Positions 31,391 through 41,338 of a DNA stretch of 64,000 nucleotides are shown one piece after another (position 1 is the stretch's first letter; the number at the start of each line of letters is the position of its first letter). The stretch is from NCBI GenBank assembly GCA_945910005.1, contig OX246749.1, forward strand, positions 30,582,311-30,646,310. The letters run 5' to 3'. The notes below the pieces were generated by a model. That model saw only the letters and a program-made list of their open reading frames with translations. It was not told where the DNA came from and did no database searches. The position numbers and the translations under genes are program-made. The stretch is from Isoperla grammatica. Lineage: Eukaryota > Arthropoda > Insecta > Plecoptera > Perlodidae.

Positions 31391-34300
31391 TAGACACATG
31401 CATGCTAGGGCCTAGACTAGGGTAGGCCTAGGCTAGCTCGTAGACCTAGGCTAGGCTCTCATAGACAAAGGGACTACCTATCGTAGGCCTAAGCCTAGGG
31501 CCTTGGCCATGCAATAACTTGAATATGTCTAGGGTTAGGCCTAGCGTGGGCCGTGCAACTTCAAACCCTCACCTAGCCTAGGCCCTAGGCCTAGGCGCCT
31601 TTGCCTCTGCCCAAGACTTGGCCTTTGGGTTATGCCCGATCTATAGGTAGGCCCTAGGGCTAGGCCTAGGCTTATCTAAGATTTAACCAAAGAGTGGATC
31701 ATATGACTTATCTGAGTTGGTCAACTCGATTAGCCCAACTTCGTCCAAAACATAACCTCACCTTCAAAGTAGGGCCTAGGGCCTCTTTAGAGTTGTATAA
31801 ATTTTAATATTTTATCTTTCCTAAATAATTAGTAATTACATATATCATATTATGTAGGCCTAATTAAGATCTTATGATCTGAGGTGTAGATTAACCGTTA
31901 GGCTAACATAACAAAACAAATCAAGTTCACAAAGTTGGTGGGTTTTAGAAGGAGTTCGAAGCATAAAAGTTGGCCAACCAACCCTATCGTGCAATACTAT
32001 TTGGAAATGAGTTTGTCAACTTAGATCAGTCATGTGCACCCAAATGATATGATTATCTTTCCAAGCACCTAGGCCTAGGCCTAGCCCATGCAAATTGGAT
32101 GATATAGTTGCCTGGGCTCACCCATAGAGGTTAGATCTTACTCTTTGGTAGATCTTAGGTTACTATCTATAGGCCCTACCTATTACCTTTACATGTAGGC
32201 CTAAACCACCAAAGTAGGGCCTACCTACCTAGGCCTACCCAATTTGTGTAAGGTATGTCTTATTAGATATTAAAATTAAAATCAATAACTGCTTTTAGGT
32301 AGAAGGCCTACCAGTAAACCCACAGACCATGACACTAATGGTGTCTCTCATTATAGGTTTTGGCGGCTTTGTCATTTTTTGCTACGGGCAGCTACCAGAA
32401 GGCAATTGCTCAAGCCGATACAATTGCCATGTCACAGAAGTCGGTGAGCAGGGCAATTCAACAGGTCACAACAGCCATCTGTAATTTGTTGTTGCAAACG
32501 TCCATTACATTTCCAACGACACAAATTGAACAAGCTGCAGTAAAAGCAAGGTATGTTTTTGTAGGCATATAGACCTAGAGGTAAATAGTAAACAATATCT
32601 CTAATGACATAATTTACAAACAAGGATTTATTTTGACTTTTTAACTGGTATCCTCAATTACTACATTTGCACTATAACTCAATACAGATACCCATCCCTC
32701 CATTAGATGACAACAGTGGGTGCTATGGGCTGGGATGAAGGAAATTCAATGAAAACTTAAAATTAAGAAAATAGTATCTTTAAATGTGTGTAGGCGGAGG
32801 CCTCCGGTACCTCTTTTTCCATGCACAAGTGCATCTGTACCAGTAGGCCTACTTTCATTTGTGTTGTGTTTCTCAGCTCTTTTCTATACATTAGGCCTAA
32901 GGTATTAAACACATGAGTTTTGGTCTTCCAGGGAAATGGATAATTAGTTTAGTTAGTTTAGACCACAAATAAAACATGGTTTTATTAAATAATTTAATTT
33001 AAATCAAACCCATTGTTTACAAAAATCCAATCACACAATAGTTTTTACTGAGCTACATTTAATTAACTAATAATTCAGTTACTATTTCTAGCAGTAGGCC
33101 TACATTGTATTGGTATCTTGACGCACAATTTAAAGTGGTCTAAGGCTGTATCTGTGGTACACATAAATAAATAGTTCAATGCTAATTTTTTGTGTTGTGG
33201 GGCTATGTTGGCATATTTGTTATTCTATTGCTAATGCTATTTTTATTTTATGTTACAGATTCAGAGATAAGTATGGTTTCCCAGGGGTCCTCGGCTGCAT
33301 CGATGGCACCCACGTCCACATCGTTCCTCCTCCCAGTGATCATCCTATTTATCCTGAACACAATTACGTGAATAGGCATGGGGTCCATTCACTGAATGTC
33401 CAATTGGTACTACATCCACATCTTGGCCTACCTATTCCATTTTCATATTCAATGTTCTTGGTCATTCCTTACTACCAACTAGGCTTACCTGCTCAAATGC
33501 TGTGATTTACCTGCCATAGTTAGCTGATATGCTCCACTATAGCTACACCACAGGCACTGTATGATTATGTTAAGTGGCCTACACACACTTGGTGAATACT
33601 GAATAGTAATACAGCTCAGCTCGCTTGTAATGAACTTGTTTTTAACAGCATTCTGTATATTAACGGAATAATTCTAATTCTCCATGGCTAAAAATCCATT
33701 TTCTTACATATAACTACTCTGTTAAAAGAAAGTAAAAATCAGATTCCTTGAAGAAAGTGGGCTGGATTGTAGAATACAGTTTACTTCACCATTTATTGTG
33801 TGTAATAGATAAGAGGTGACTGCTTGATAATCATTGAGATAATCAATCAATCATGCAATGAAGGTAGGCTTAGTCAAGTAATCACTTGGACAATCATAAT
33901 AGGCCTTACTGTAGCAATATATTTTCAAATTTACATTTTGAGATAGTATAGCCAGTAGGCCTAGTTCTACCTATTTTACTGAACTTGCAAGTTGTAACAA
34001 TAACTTAATAAAACAAGAGACCTACACATACTAAATAACAGAAGGTAGCTAGATATGTAGCCTAGATAAAAGTAACCATGGCATACATTTAAATAAATAT
34101 GGTGAAACATATTGGCTGTAATCTAGACATTGTATAGCCATAGTAATAATCACCAGGGGCAGGGGTGACGAGACACCCCGTTGTTAATACTAGCTTTGAA
34201 TGCTCAGAGTTGTAACGCTAGATCGAATTGCAACCCGGCTCCAGAAGTCCGACATTTTGTAGGCTATTTATTTATTATTTATTAATCATTTCCATTTACT

Positions 34301-35235
34301 GCAAAAGTGAGTACACTCTAGGACTCATGCATGGGCATTTCTTACCTAGGTTTGCGACGCTGACATGACACTTCTTAATGCTATTACAAATTTCGCTGGC
34401 CGGAATCACGATGCATTTATTTGGAGGCAATCACATTTACAGGCAGGACTGATACGTCAGTATGAAGCAGGCAATTTGCAATATTCATGGTTAATTGGTA
34501 AGTAACATTCTGGAACCCTTCTAAAAAAGGTAGACTGTCAAGTTTGCCTACGGGTCTTTATAAAACATAATTTATGTAGATTGTGTCTGTGTAAATATAG
34601 TGTAGGCCTACTTAATAATTGCTTTTAATGCAACATGTTTTATGAGGCACTCTAGACAGTAACTGTCATTACATTACATTCCACTCAATTCAATATGATA
34701 TTGAATTTCTGAATTGATATTACCAATATTGAAAAACCCCTTGGGATTTCACTTGGTCTATCTTCCCGGATAACAGATAAGAAATGTCATTACATTATTT
34801 ACATTATTGTGTATGAACAAAATACCATTTCTATGTTCCATCTTTTGTGGCTTGTACCTATACTATTGAACAACTGATGCCCACAAGGTCAAGTATATAA
34901 ACTTAATTTGTGGTTTATTTTCTGCATTCTTTTTGCGCTTTTTTTTTTTTTACATTCATTTGTTACCCTGTAGCTTCAAAATCAATGCGACTCATTTTTA
35001 CGTACCATACATCCATTCCCACAAACTGGTGGGGCTTCTCTATTGCATACCAGTACCTATACATTGTTGTGTTAATAATTACTTCCTAATGTTTTGTTTT
35101 TTCTATCCTAGGTGATAGTGGCTACCTATTAGAACCATGGATGATGATACCAGTAATGAACCCACCTCCTGAATCTGCAGCAGAGAGGTATAACGAAGCT
35201 CACTTTCGGACACGGAACGTTATTGAACGGGTTAA

Positions 35236-35425
35236 GGCTGGTCCACACAGATGTTTTAAGCATAAAATTTAAGGTTTTAAGACGTTGTTTCTAAGAACAA
35301 CAATGAAAACAATGTCTTAGAACTAAAACTTTGTGCGAACGCCAGTACGTGTTTCCTATGATCCAACTTTACGACTACGCGTTAAACCTTAAATCTTATG
35401 CTTAAAAAATCTGTGTGGACCATCC
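35236..35425. mobile_element. TTAA-flanked MITE splitting transposase exon 5
   Basis: Inverted ends GGCTGGTCCACACAGAT / ATCTGTGTGGACCATCC. TTAA precedes (35232-35235) and T-TTAA follows (35426-35430), as for piggyBac-type insertions. It interrupts the coding sequence just after the catalytic Glu region. Confidence 0.75.
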
Positions 35426-35770
35426 TTTAATGGTGCCATCAAGTCTAGGTGGCGGTGCCTCCGGAAGGACCGGGTGCTTCATTATTCTTCACCAGTGGCA
35501 TCAAAGATCATTTCCACAATTCTAGTCCTACACAATATTGCCACCCGACAACGACTACCTATTCCTGAATTGGTGGATGATGATATTTGCGCTCCAATGC
35601 CCTTTGTACCAGAATTGTCACCAGCTGGAAGAGCACAAAATGGATACCTACAGGCAGGCCAACGAGGTAGAGACCAGCTGTTACGTAGGCATTTCAACTA
35701 ACACTAGGTGGTTGGTTGTAGGAGGGTACCAAAAGACTGAGGCATTTACATAACACTATGGGTCAAATGT

Positions 35771-35924
35771 ATAGTCGTTCCTCACGTGCTCCTGAATTTA
35801 GCCTTTCCTCAGACTCGCCCAACCACTAATCACAGAGCAGTATTGCCATGTGCACTGCTCTGTTATTGGTGGATGGGCGACTCTGAGGAAAGGCCGAGTT
35901 GCTGAGCACGTGAGGAACGACTAT
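35771..35924. mobile_element. Palindromic MITE (154 bp)
   Basis: Almost the whole length folds on itself: ATAGTCGTTCCTCACGTGCT ... complement, with inner arms CTCAGACTCGCCCAACCACT. It lies just after the transposase stop codon. Confidence 0.85.
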
Positions 35925-36096
35925 GCTTATTTTATTTGTATTGCATTCTTCCTCTTTATCTCTTTACAATTAGTCAATTACTATTAATTAATTAGGATAT
36001 ATTATAAAACAGGGCAACACCAACAATGCACCTCACTGTATCTGTCATCAAATATGTAGGCCTATCATTATTATGTAATGTATTTATATGTTGTTA

Positions 36097-36905
36097 TACA
36101 GATGGTTCGGCAACACCAGGGGAAGGTCAGGCAGGTGCTGGAATATATTGCAGAGAGTTTGAAGAGTCCCATCCTGCTGGAGAGAATGGTAGTAACTATG
36201 ATGGCGAGCTGACGGCAATAGGTAAAGCCCTACACAAAGTAAAAGACTGTAGCTACGATAGGATTGTCATACTAACGGACTCAAAAGCAGCTATACAAGC
36301 CATAGCCAGCAAGAAAGAAGTGGACTCTGTGGTAAAACATTGTAAACTACAAATTCTAAGACTACAAAATAAAAACAAACTGATAACTCTACAATGGATA
36401 CCATCACACTGCAGCATATACGGAAACGATAAGGCCGACTATCTGGCCAAACGAGGAGCCAGAATGCCGCAACTGCCAAAACCTTTAACCCTCGAGTCTA
36501 TGAAAGCACATGTAAATGCTGCAGCCACTAAGAAGATCAGGCAGGACTGGGTAGAGAAAGGTAGAAACAAGCCATGGCAGGAATATACCATGAGTTCAAA
36601 AAGGCACACCAACCATCTTCCACGGCAAATTGAAACGGCCCAGTTCAGGCTAAAAACGCAGCACGATCTTCTAGGGAAGCATCTCCACCGAATAGGGGTG
36701 TTTGAGACGAGTTCCTGCAAGCTGTGTGGAAATGGGAAGCAGGATAGGAGCCACCTGTTTGTGTGTCCAAAACTGGCAGGGGAACGTGACGCAATGCCGA
36801 GCGGCATGAAGAGGGTGGAGAAAGAAGCGTGTCTCTACTGGTTGACCAGATCCAGCATGATGGCATAATAGCCAAATGTGGGCATTTGAAAAGAAGAAGA
36901 AGATA
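36097..36905 (+). pseudogene. 5'-truncated LINE end with RNase H domain
   Basis: From 36097 the frame encodes an RNase H fold with all four metal-binding residues: Asp in YTDGSA, Glu in YDGELTAIGKAL, Asp in LTDSKAA and Asp in GNDKADYLAK. A C-terminal CCHC-type motif CKLCGNGKQDRSHLFVC follows, ending at the stop at 36868. This is the 3' part of ORF2 in RNase H-bearing non-LTR elements (R1/I/LOA group). Endonuclease and reverse transcriptase are missing. The 3' end AAGAAGAAGAAGAT closes it. A short inverted copy of the same 3' end lies at about 36945-36990. Confidence 0.75.
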
Positions 36906-36944
36906 AACTAAACTAAACCAAAGTAAACCATACATTTGACCCTA

Positions 36945-36990
36945 AGTCTTCTTATTCTTATTAAATGCCTGCATTTGGCTATTATGCTAA
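36945..36990 (-). repeat. Inverted second copy of the RNase H LINE 3' end
   Basis: Minus strand reads GCATAATAGCCAAATGCAGG then AATAAGAATAAGAAG, matching the 3' end of the neighbouring plus-strand fragment. Two tails therefore face each other. Confidence 0.6.
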
Positions 36991-37048
36991 GTATATTTTA
37001 AAGATTTAAAATAAAATATATTCCGGGTAGGATTGATTGTTATTTTTA

Positions 37049-37211
37049 TTATATATGGTTCTTCTTCATGTATGCTTGTAAAAGCCCCTCAAGGGCAGCC
37101 GCCACCTTTTCTTGGGCCTTAACGCTTCTTTCTTGCAGACCTTCAGTTCCGCTATCTTGATCTGCCTTTCTTGGTTAGCGGCTAATGTCTCGGCGGCTGT
37201 TTTTGTGGCAT
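37049..37211 (-). pseudogene. Probable Myb/SANT-like gene exon 4
   Basis: Acceptor CCTATCTAG. It starts ATKTAAETLAANQERQIKIA in phase with exon 3. Downstream an amphipathic helix (KAQEKVAAALEGLLQAYMKK) lies in the next frame and ends at TAA 37051, suggesting a one-base deletion near 37142; in the unshifted frame a TGA occurs at 37068. Confidence 0.45.
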
Positions 37212-37543
37212 CTAGATAGGTTTTATTTTCTATATTAACAAAGAAAATTGGTTATTTACTTTCATAGTGTACTGTACATGGCCGGGCAATATGTAGACCT
37301 ATCAAATACTGGGTTTGTTAACTTGGATTAAGTACAAATTATATCCTTTTTAGTCGGTTTTGCAAACAACTGTAGAGTCACGGTCGCTTAGCCAGTTCAC
37401 ATACGAACACTTACTGAAGTTTATGTTATTTATATTATTATTATTATTAAGCTGTGTAATACAACGAGTACAAAAAAATGCAAATCATGGGCAAAGCATT
37501 ACTCACAAAGGGTTTTAAAAAATACAGTGTATTTTACACTCAC

Positions 37544-37697
37544 TCTTATGTGGTTGTTCTTCTGAACTAGACCTAGTGGTTTCGGGAGACTTCCTCTTGG
37601 GGCCTTCTTGCTCTCTGATGATTGTTATTTCTGCTTCCACTAGCTCAATCGGTTCCGCATCATCCGGCAGGATGAAAACTTCTTCCACAGGTATGAT
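37544..37697 (-). CDS. Probable Myb/SANT-like gene exon 3
   Basis: Open phase 0 to phase 1 exon with acceptor TTGTTATAG and donor GTGAGT. It encodes an acidic stretch IIPVEEVFILPDD, then EGPKRKSPETT. Composition is protein-like but no domain is recognisable. Assigned by strand, position and splice signals. Confidence 0.5.
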
Positions 37698-38148
37698 CTA
37701 TAACAATAACGCCATACCGTATCAGTATCACAAATGCAACTACCTAACTACCGGTACCGTACATTAATTCCTAATACATAATGTAATCGTGTAGGCTTTC
37801 TCAGCTGACTGATTTATGAACATATATTTTTGCCTTTTGGGTTTGCAGACTGTAGGGGAAGAATAAGAGTTCGGAGGACCAGCACTGAAGCAATAAATAG
37901 GTGGACTGTAAAGTGTAAACACTAGGTCGAGTTCAGAAATAATCCGCACATACACAAAATACACTTGAAAGCAAAAGGAATATATTAGCACAAATAACAC
38001 ATTACACTTATATTCTTGAGTAACAACTATACAATACATGAATTATGTGTGTTGTACACATGTGAAAATGAGAATTAAAGCGACAATATTTCTACACGAC
38101 GTGAGCATGTAAAAATGGACGACAAATATACATCAATGAAAAAATGCA

Positions 38149-38160
38149 AAGATATTAGGA
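38149..38160 (+). repeat. Left 12-bp flank of the Jockey array
   Basis: AAGATATTAGGA, repeated exactly at 48991-49002 and 54439-54450, and as AAGAAATTAGGA at 38241-38252 and 43617-43628. Confidence 0.8.
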
Positions 38161-38252
38161 GCTTTGGATGGTGGCAATAAGGTACATTTTCCTTTTGCTT
38201 GACAATCTCGACCGGACAGTGTCCTTAAGAGAAGTATGATAAGAAATTAGGA
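38149..38252 (-). repeat. 80-bp Jockey 3'-end fragment bounded by 12-bp repeats
   Basis: AAGATATTAGGA (38149-38160), then 80 bp matching the Jockey 3' end, then AAGAAATTAGGA (38241-38252), then the full-length unit 1. It looks like a severely 5'-truncated fourth copy. Confidence 0.7.
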
Positions 38253-38623
38253 GCTTTGGAGCTTTGGAGCTTTGGCTTTGGATGGTGGCAATAAGGTACA
38301 GTTTCCTTTTGCTTGACAATCTCGACCGGACAGTGTCCTTAAGAGAAGTATGATAAGAATACAGATGTGATGGATGTGTTGCTGAAGGCAGAACGTTTGG
38401 AAAAAGAATGAAATGGCCCGAAGGCAGAAAGAATTTAGAGTGATATTAGTATGAAATTAATAGAAGAGGTTGGGTTTACAACTACTAGGAATAAATAGGT
38501 AAGTTCAGGAAGGGTCCTGATGGGAATGAATAGAGGTACTACCTCACCCGTCTTTTCTTGGCAAAGAGGGGAAGGCGAATGTTGCGGTGGCGTCCACATG
38601 CCTTTGGGTTGGGAGGCCTGAAT

Positions 38624-41338
38624 TCAAGGGTGTTTACTGTTTATGCTCGCGACTGGACGGAGAAATCTATCATGAGGGTTGGGCATAAAGTCCAACTGTG
38701 ACCTCACGAGAGGGTTTGGGTGCCGTGATAAAGAGTTAAAGAATTTAAGGGATCGATCCTGAACCAACTTGTCTATCAAAGGTAGATCCAGAGAAGTGTG
38801 GAGCGGAACGATGGGGGTGTATTTGGGCAGGTGCATCACCACTCGGAGGACAGTATTTTGGAGGCGCTGTAATTTTAGAAAATTAGTATATGATGTGGTG
38901 CCCCATATGGGAGCGGCATATAGAAATGTGGGACGGATAATGGTCGTGTAGATCCGAAGACGATCTTTCTCTGCAATAACTGGAGACCTCAGTATTGACT
39001 TAAGAGCAAACATTTTGTTACGACTCTTTTGCATCACTTTGTCTACATGATGGTTCCAGCTAAGATGGCGGTCTAATAATGCACCCAGGTACAGATTTGT
39101 TTTAGACCATGCGATCGGGACACCGTCCAGAAAGAGGGGAGAATGTTTGGGGGCATGACCAGTAGTAAACATGGTGGCTGAAGTTTTGCCAACATTAAGT
39201 TTGAATCGCCATTTGGCATACCATGGGGACATTAAATCCAGACCAGCTTGGAGGTGTTTGACAGCAAGTTTTGCGGAGCGAGAGGTGGCAGCAATGGCGT
39301 CATCATCCGCAAAGAGATGCACATCAACACCCTTGGGCATTTCTGGCATGTCCGCCGTGTAAATATTAAATAGGGTTGGACTGAGTACTGATCCCTGAGG
39401 TACTCCTGCGCGTATTTTGCGTGGTGAAGACAGTGACCCCAGCCAGGATGCCCGAAAACTTCTTTTGTGGAGGAATGATTGGAGAAAGTGAATGATATGC
39501 AGGGGGAATTTGTACCGGGCTAGTTTCAATAACAAGCCAGCATGCCAGACTGAGTCGAAAGCTTTGGCAATGTCGAGGAAAGCAACGGCTGTGACTTTCT
39601 TGTTATTGAAACCATGGGTGATGCGATTTGTGAGACGTAACAGTTGGTGTTCAGTAGAGGTGTTTGCTACGAAACCAAATTGATACTGGGGGATAATGGG
39701 GTTATCGGCTAAATGGCGCTTGATGCGAGTTAGGACCAGAGACTCAAGCATTTTGGCCATGACATTGAGAAGGCTGATTGGTCTGTAGCTGGACGGGTCT
39801 GACGGCGGTTTCCCGGGTTTTAAGATTGAGATGATTTTGGCCATTTTCCAATTTTTGGGGAAATATGACGTAGTGAGACACCGTTCATAAATATGGAAGA
39901 GGACTGCCACAGCTGACCCGAGAAGTTGTCGAATGAGCACCGCTCCTATACCGTCGGGACCAGGGGCTTTACGGGGGTTTAATTTGGAAAAGATGGATCG
40001 TAGTTCAAAGGGTTGAAGGTTGTACTCAGGTGGGGGTTCCGGGCACACAGTTTTTGAAAAGTAGATTTTCATTAACCTATCCAAATCAGGTTCGCCAGGA
40101 ACTGGTGGATTCGGGATGAAGGCCATTTCCAGACTGCGCGAGAATGCCTCGGCTTTGTCCGGGCTACTAAGTGCCCAGCCTGCAGGTGTGAGGATCAGGG
40201 GATTGGGTGCTTTCGACTTCTGTAGCGTCTTGGCCATCCGCCAGATGGAGTTGTCGTGGTAAGAGAGGGTTGAGAGTTTTGCCTCCCACTGCGATGACAA
40301 ATGGTCGGAAATATCGCGGTCAAGTGCACGTTGCAGTCTGTCGTATTCGGCCTTGCAGTCTGGCGTTCGGAACGCTTGCCAGCGCCGACGGGCTCGATTT
40401 TTCTGTCGCACACATGCACGGAGGGCAGGTGGTAAAGACAGATGTGTTGAGGGCGACGGTGAGTATTTGGGGATTGCAACAGTAGCTGCCTGATGGATAA
40501 GTGCCGATAAGAAGGAGATCGACGTATCGATAGCTGAAGATGAATCAAGAAGTGGAAGTGGGAGGGCAGTGAGGCGGTTGTGAATATGATTACGGAAGCG
40601 CTGCCAGTCGGCTTTTCCGTATGAGAACCGGGGGGTAGGTGGTTGGTAATTGATTTTGTTACCAATATTTATGAGGATCGGATTATGGTCGGATGTGAGT
40701 GCCTGGACTGTCGTAATATCGTAAGATGTGTGGATGTTCCGAATAATGGCAATGTCTAGCACATCGGGAGGGGTAGTGTCACGATAGTGGTGGTATGTTG
40801 GTTCGACAGGCCCAGTGACATTTAGTCTAAGGTTGGTAGACGTGATGAAACGAAGAAGAGCAAGTCCCCGTGTGTTGTTGACAGCCGAATTCCAAAGATG
40901 GTGTTTGGCATTTAAATCACCCGCCAGAACAGTCGGCATTTGTGAAGTGAAGAGGGAAATAAAGTCGGTGCCACTGAAATGTTTATTTGGGGGCGAGTAT
41001 GCTGCGATGCATCGCATCGGGCCAGCAGCCGTTTTCACAATTGCGATAGTGGCTTCGACCGCAGAAAGAAGGGGGGTGGGCTCTTGAACGACGGCGGCTG
41101 TAGAGCGAGAGAGAATGGCAGTACCACCCCCTCTCGTACGTTTAGACGCTGTCAGTCGATCGTTACGGAGAATTTGGAAGCCGGGAATAGACCAGTTGTC
41201 AGAAGGGAGTAGGTGTGTTTCATTGATGAGAATGATGTCTATGGAAAGTTGATGGACAAGGTGGATGAGTTCTGCCGTTTTGCGACGAACTCCTCCATTG
41301 GCGTTCCACGCCAGTAGTTTCAATTCCAGCTTAGCCAT
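38624..41338 (-). CDS. Jockey unit 1 ORF2: endonuclease-reverse transcriptase (904 aa)
   Basis: Endonuclease at about residues 5-225 (LLAWNANGGV, INETHLLPSD, LAGDLNAKHHLWNS, SDHNPILI) and reverse transcriptase at about 430-720 (YRPISLLNVMAKMLES, FLDIAKAFDSVWH, AGVPQGSVLSPTLFNIYTAD, catalytic FADDDA near 673). The C-terminus stops at SINSKHP because of a 7-bp duplication; unit 3 continues 26 codons further. The frame is otherwise intact. Confidence 0.88.
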   Translation of the reverse strand: MAKLELKLLAWNANGGVRRKTAELIHLVHQLSIDIILINETHLLPSDNWSIPGFQILRNDRLTASKRTRGGGTAILSRSTAAVVQEPTPLLSAVEATIAIVKTAAGPMRCIAAYSPPNKHFSGTDFISLFTSQMPTVLAGDLNAKHHLWNSAVNNTRGLALLRFITSTNLRLNVTGPVEPTYHHYRDTTPPDVLDIAIIRNIHTSYDITTVQALTSDHNPILINIGNKINYQPPTPRFSYGKADWQRFRNHIHNRLTALPLPLLDSSSAIDTSISFLSALIHQAATVAIPKYSPSPSTHLSLPPALRACVRQKNRARRRWQAFRTPDCKAEYDRLQRALDRDISDHLSSQWEAKLSTLSYHDNSIWRMAKTLQKSKAPNPLILTPAGWALSSPDKAEAFSRSLEMAFIPNPPVPGEPDLDRLMKIYFSKTVCPEPPPEYNLQPFELRSIFSKLNPRKAPGPDGIGAVLIRQLLGSAVAVLFHIYERCLTTSYFPKNWKMAKIISILKPGKPPSDPSSYRPISLLNVMAKMLESLVLTRIKRHLADNPIIPQYQFGFVANTSTEHQLLRLTNRITHGFNNKKVTAVAFLDIAKAFDSVWHAGLLLKLARYKFPLHIIHFLQSFLHKRSFRASWLGSLSSPRKIRAGVPQGSVLSPTLFNIYTADMPEMPKGVDVHLFADDDAIAATSRSAKLAVKHLQAGLDLMSPWYAKWRFKLNVGKTSATMFTTGHAPKHSPLFLDGVPIAWSKTNLYLGALLDRHLSWNHHVDKVMQKSRNKMFALKSILRSPVIAEKDRLRIYTTIIRPTFLYAAPIWGTTSYTNFLKLQRLQNTVLRVVMHLPKYTPIVPLHTSLDLPLIDKLVQDRSLKFFNSLSRHPNPLVRSQLDFMPNPHDRFLRPVASINSKHP

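Larger units (their letters stand above)
30465..34620. repeat. Dispersed TAGGCCTA palindromes
   Basis: Dozens of TAGGCCTA or overlapping CCTAGGCCTAGG motifs are scattered through the transposase introns, densest at 31400-32260. A second cluster lies at 63070-63165. Confidence 0.75.
30057..35701 (+). pseudogene. HARBI1-like: HARBI1-like Harbinger transposase gene, five exons, broken by three MITEs
   Basis: Transposase that cuts and pastes Harbinger DNA with a DDE catalytic triad. Exons are 30057-30435, 32357-32550, 33259-33406, 34350-34497 and 35112-35701, with matching phases (0, 2, 0, 1). Exon 1 encodes the FRFSREMVRGLINDLRP region and exon 2 the helix-turn-helix-like LAALSFFATGSYQ segment. 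Catalytic Asp lies in GVLGCIDGTHVH (exon 3) and in GDSGYLLEPWMM (exon 4/5); Glu lies in YNEAHFRTRNVIERV (exon 5). Without the insertions the frame would be about 372 codons, close to the usual 350. Two mini-MITEs in exon 1 (30159-30233, 30273-30328) introduce a stop and a frameshift, and a 190-bp MITE splits exon 5. All three catalytic residues survive, so inactivation looks insertional. Confidence 0.85.

Noticed and set aside
40195..40665. Additional frames of about 90-200 codons repeated in each Jockey unit
   Set aside because: They recur only because the three units are near-identical. They overlap ORF1 or ORF2 in other registers and have no domain.
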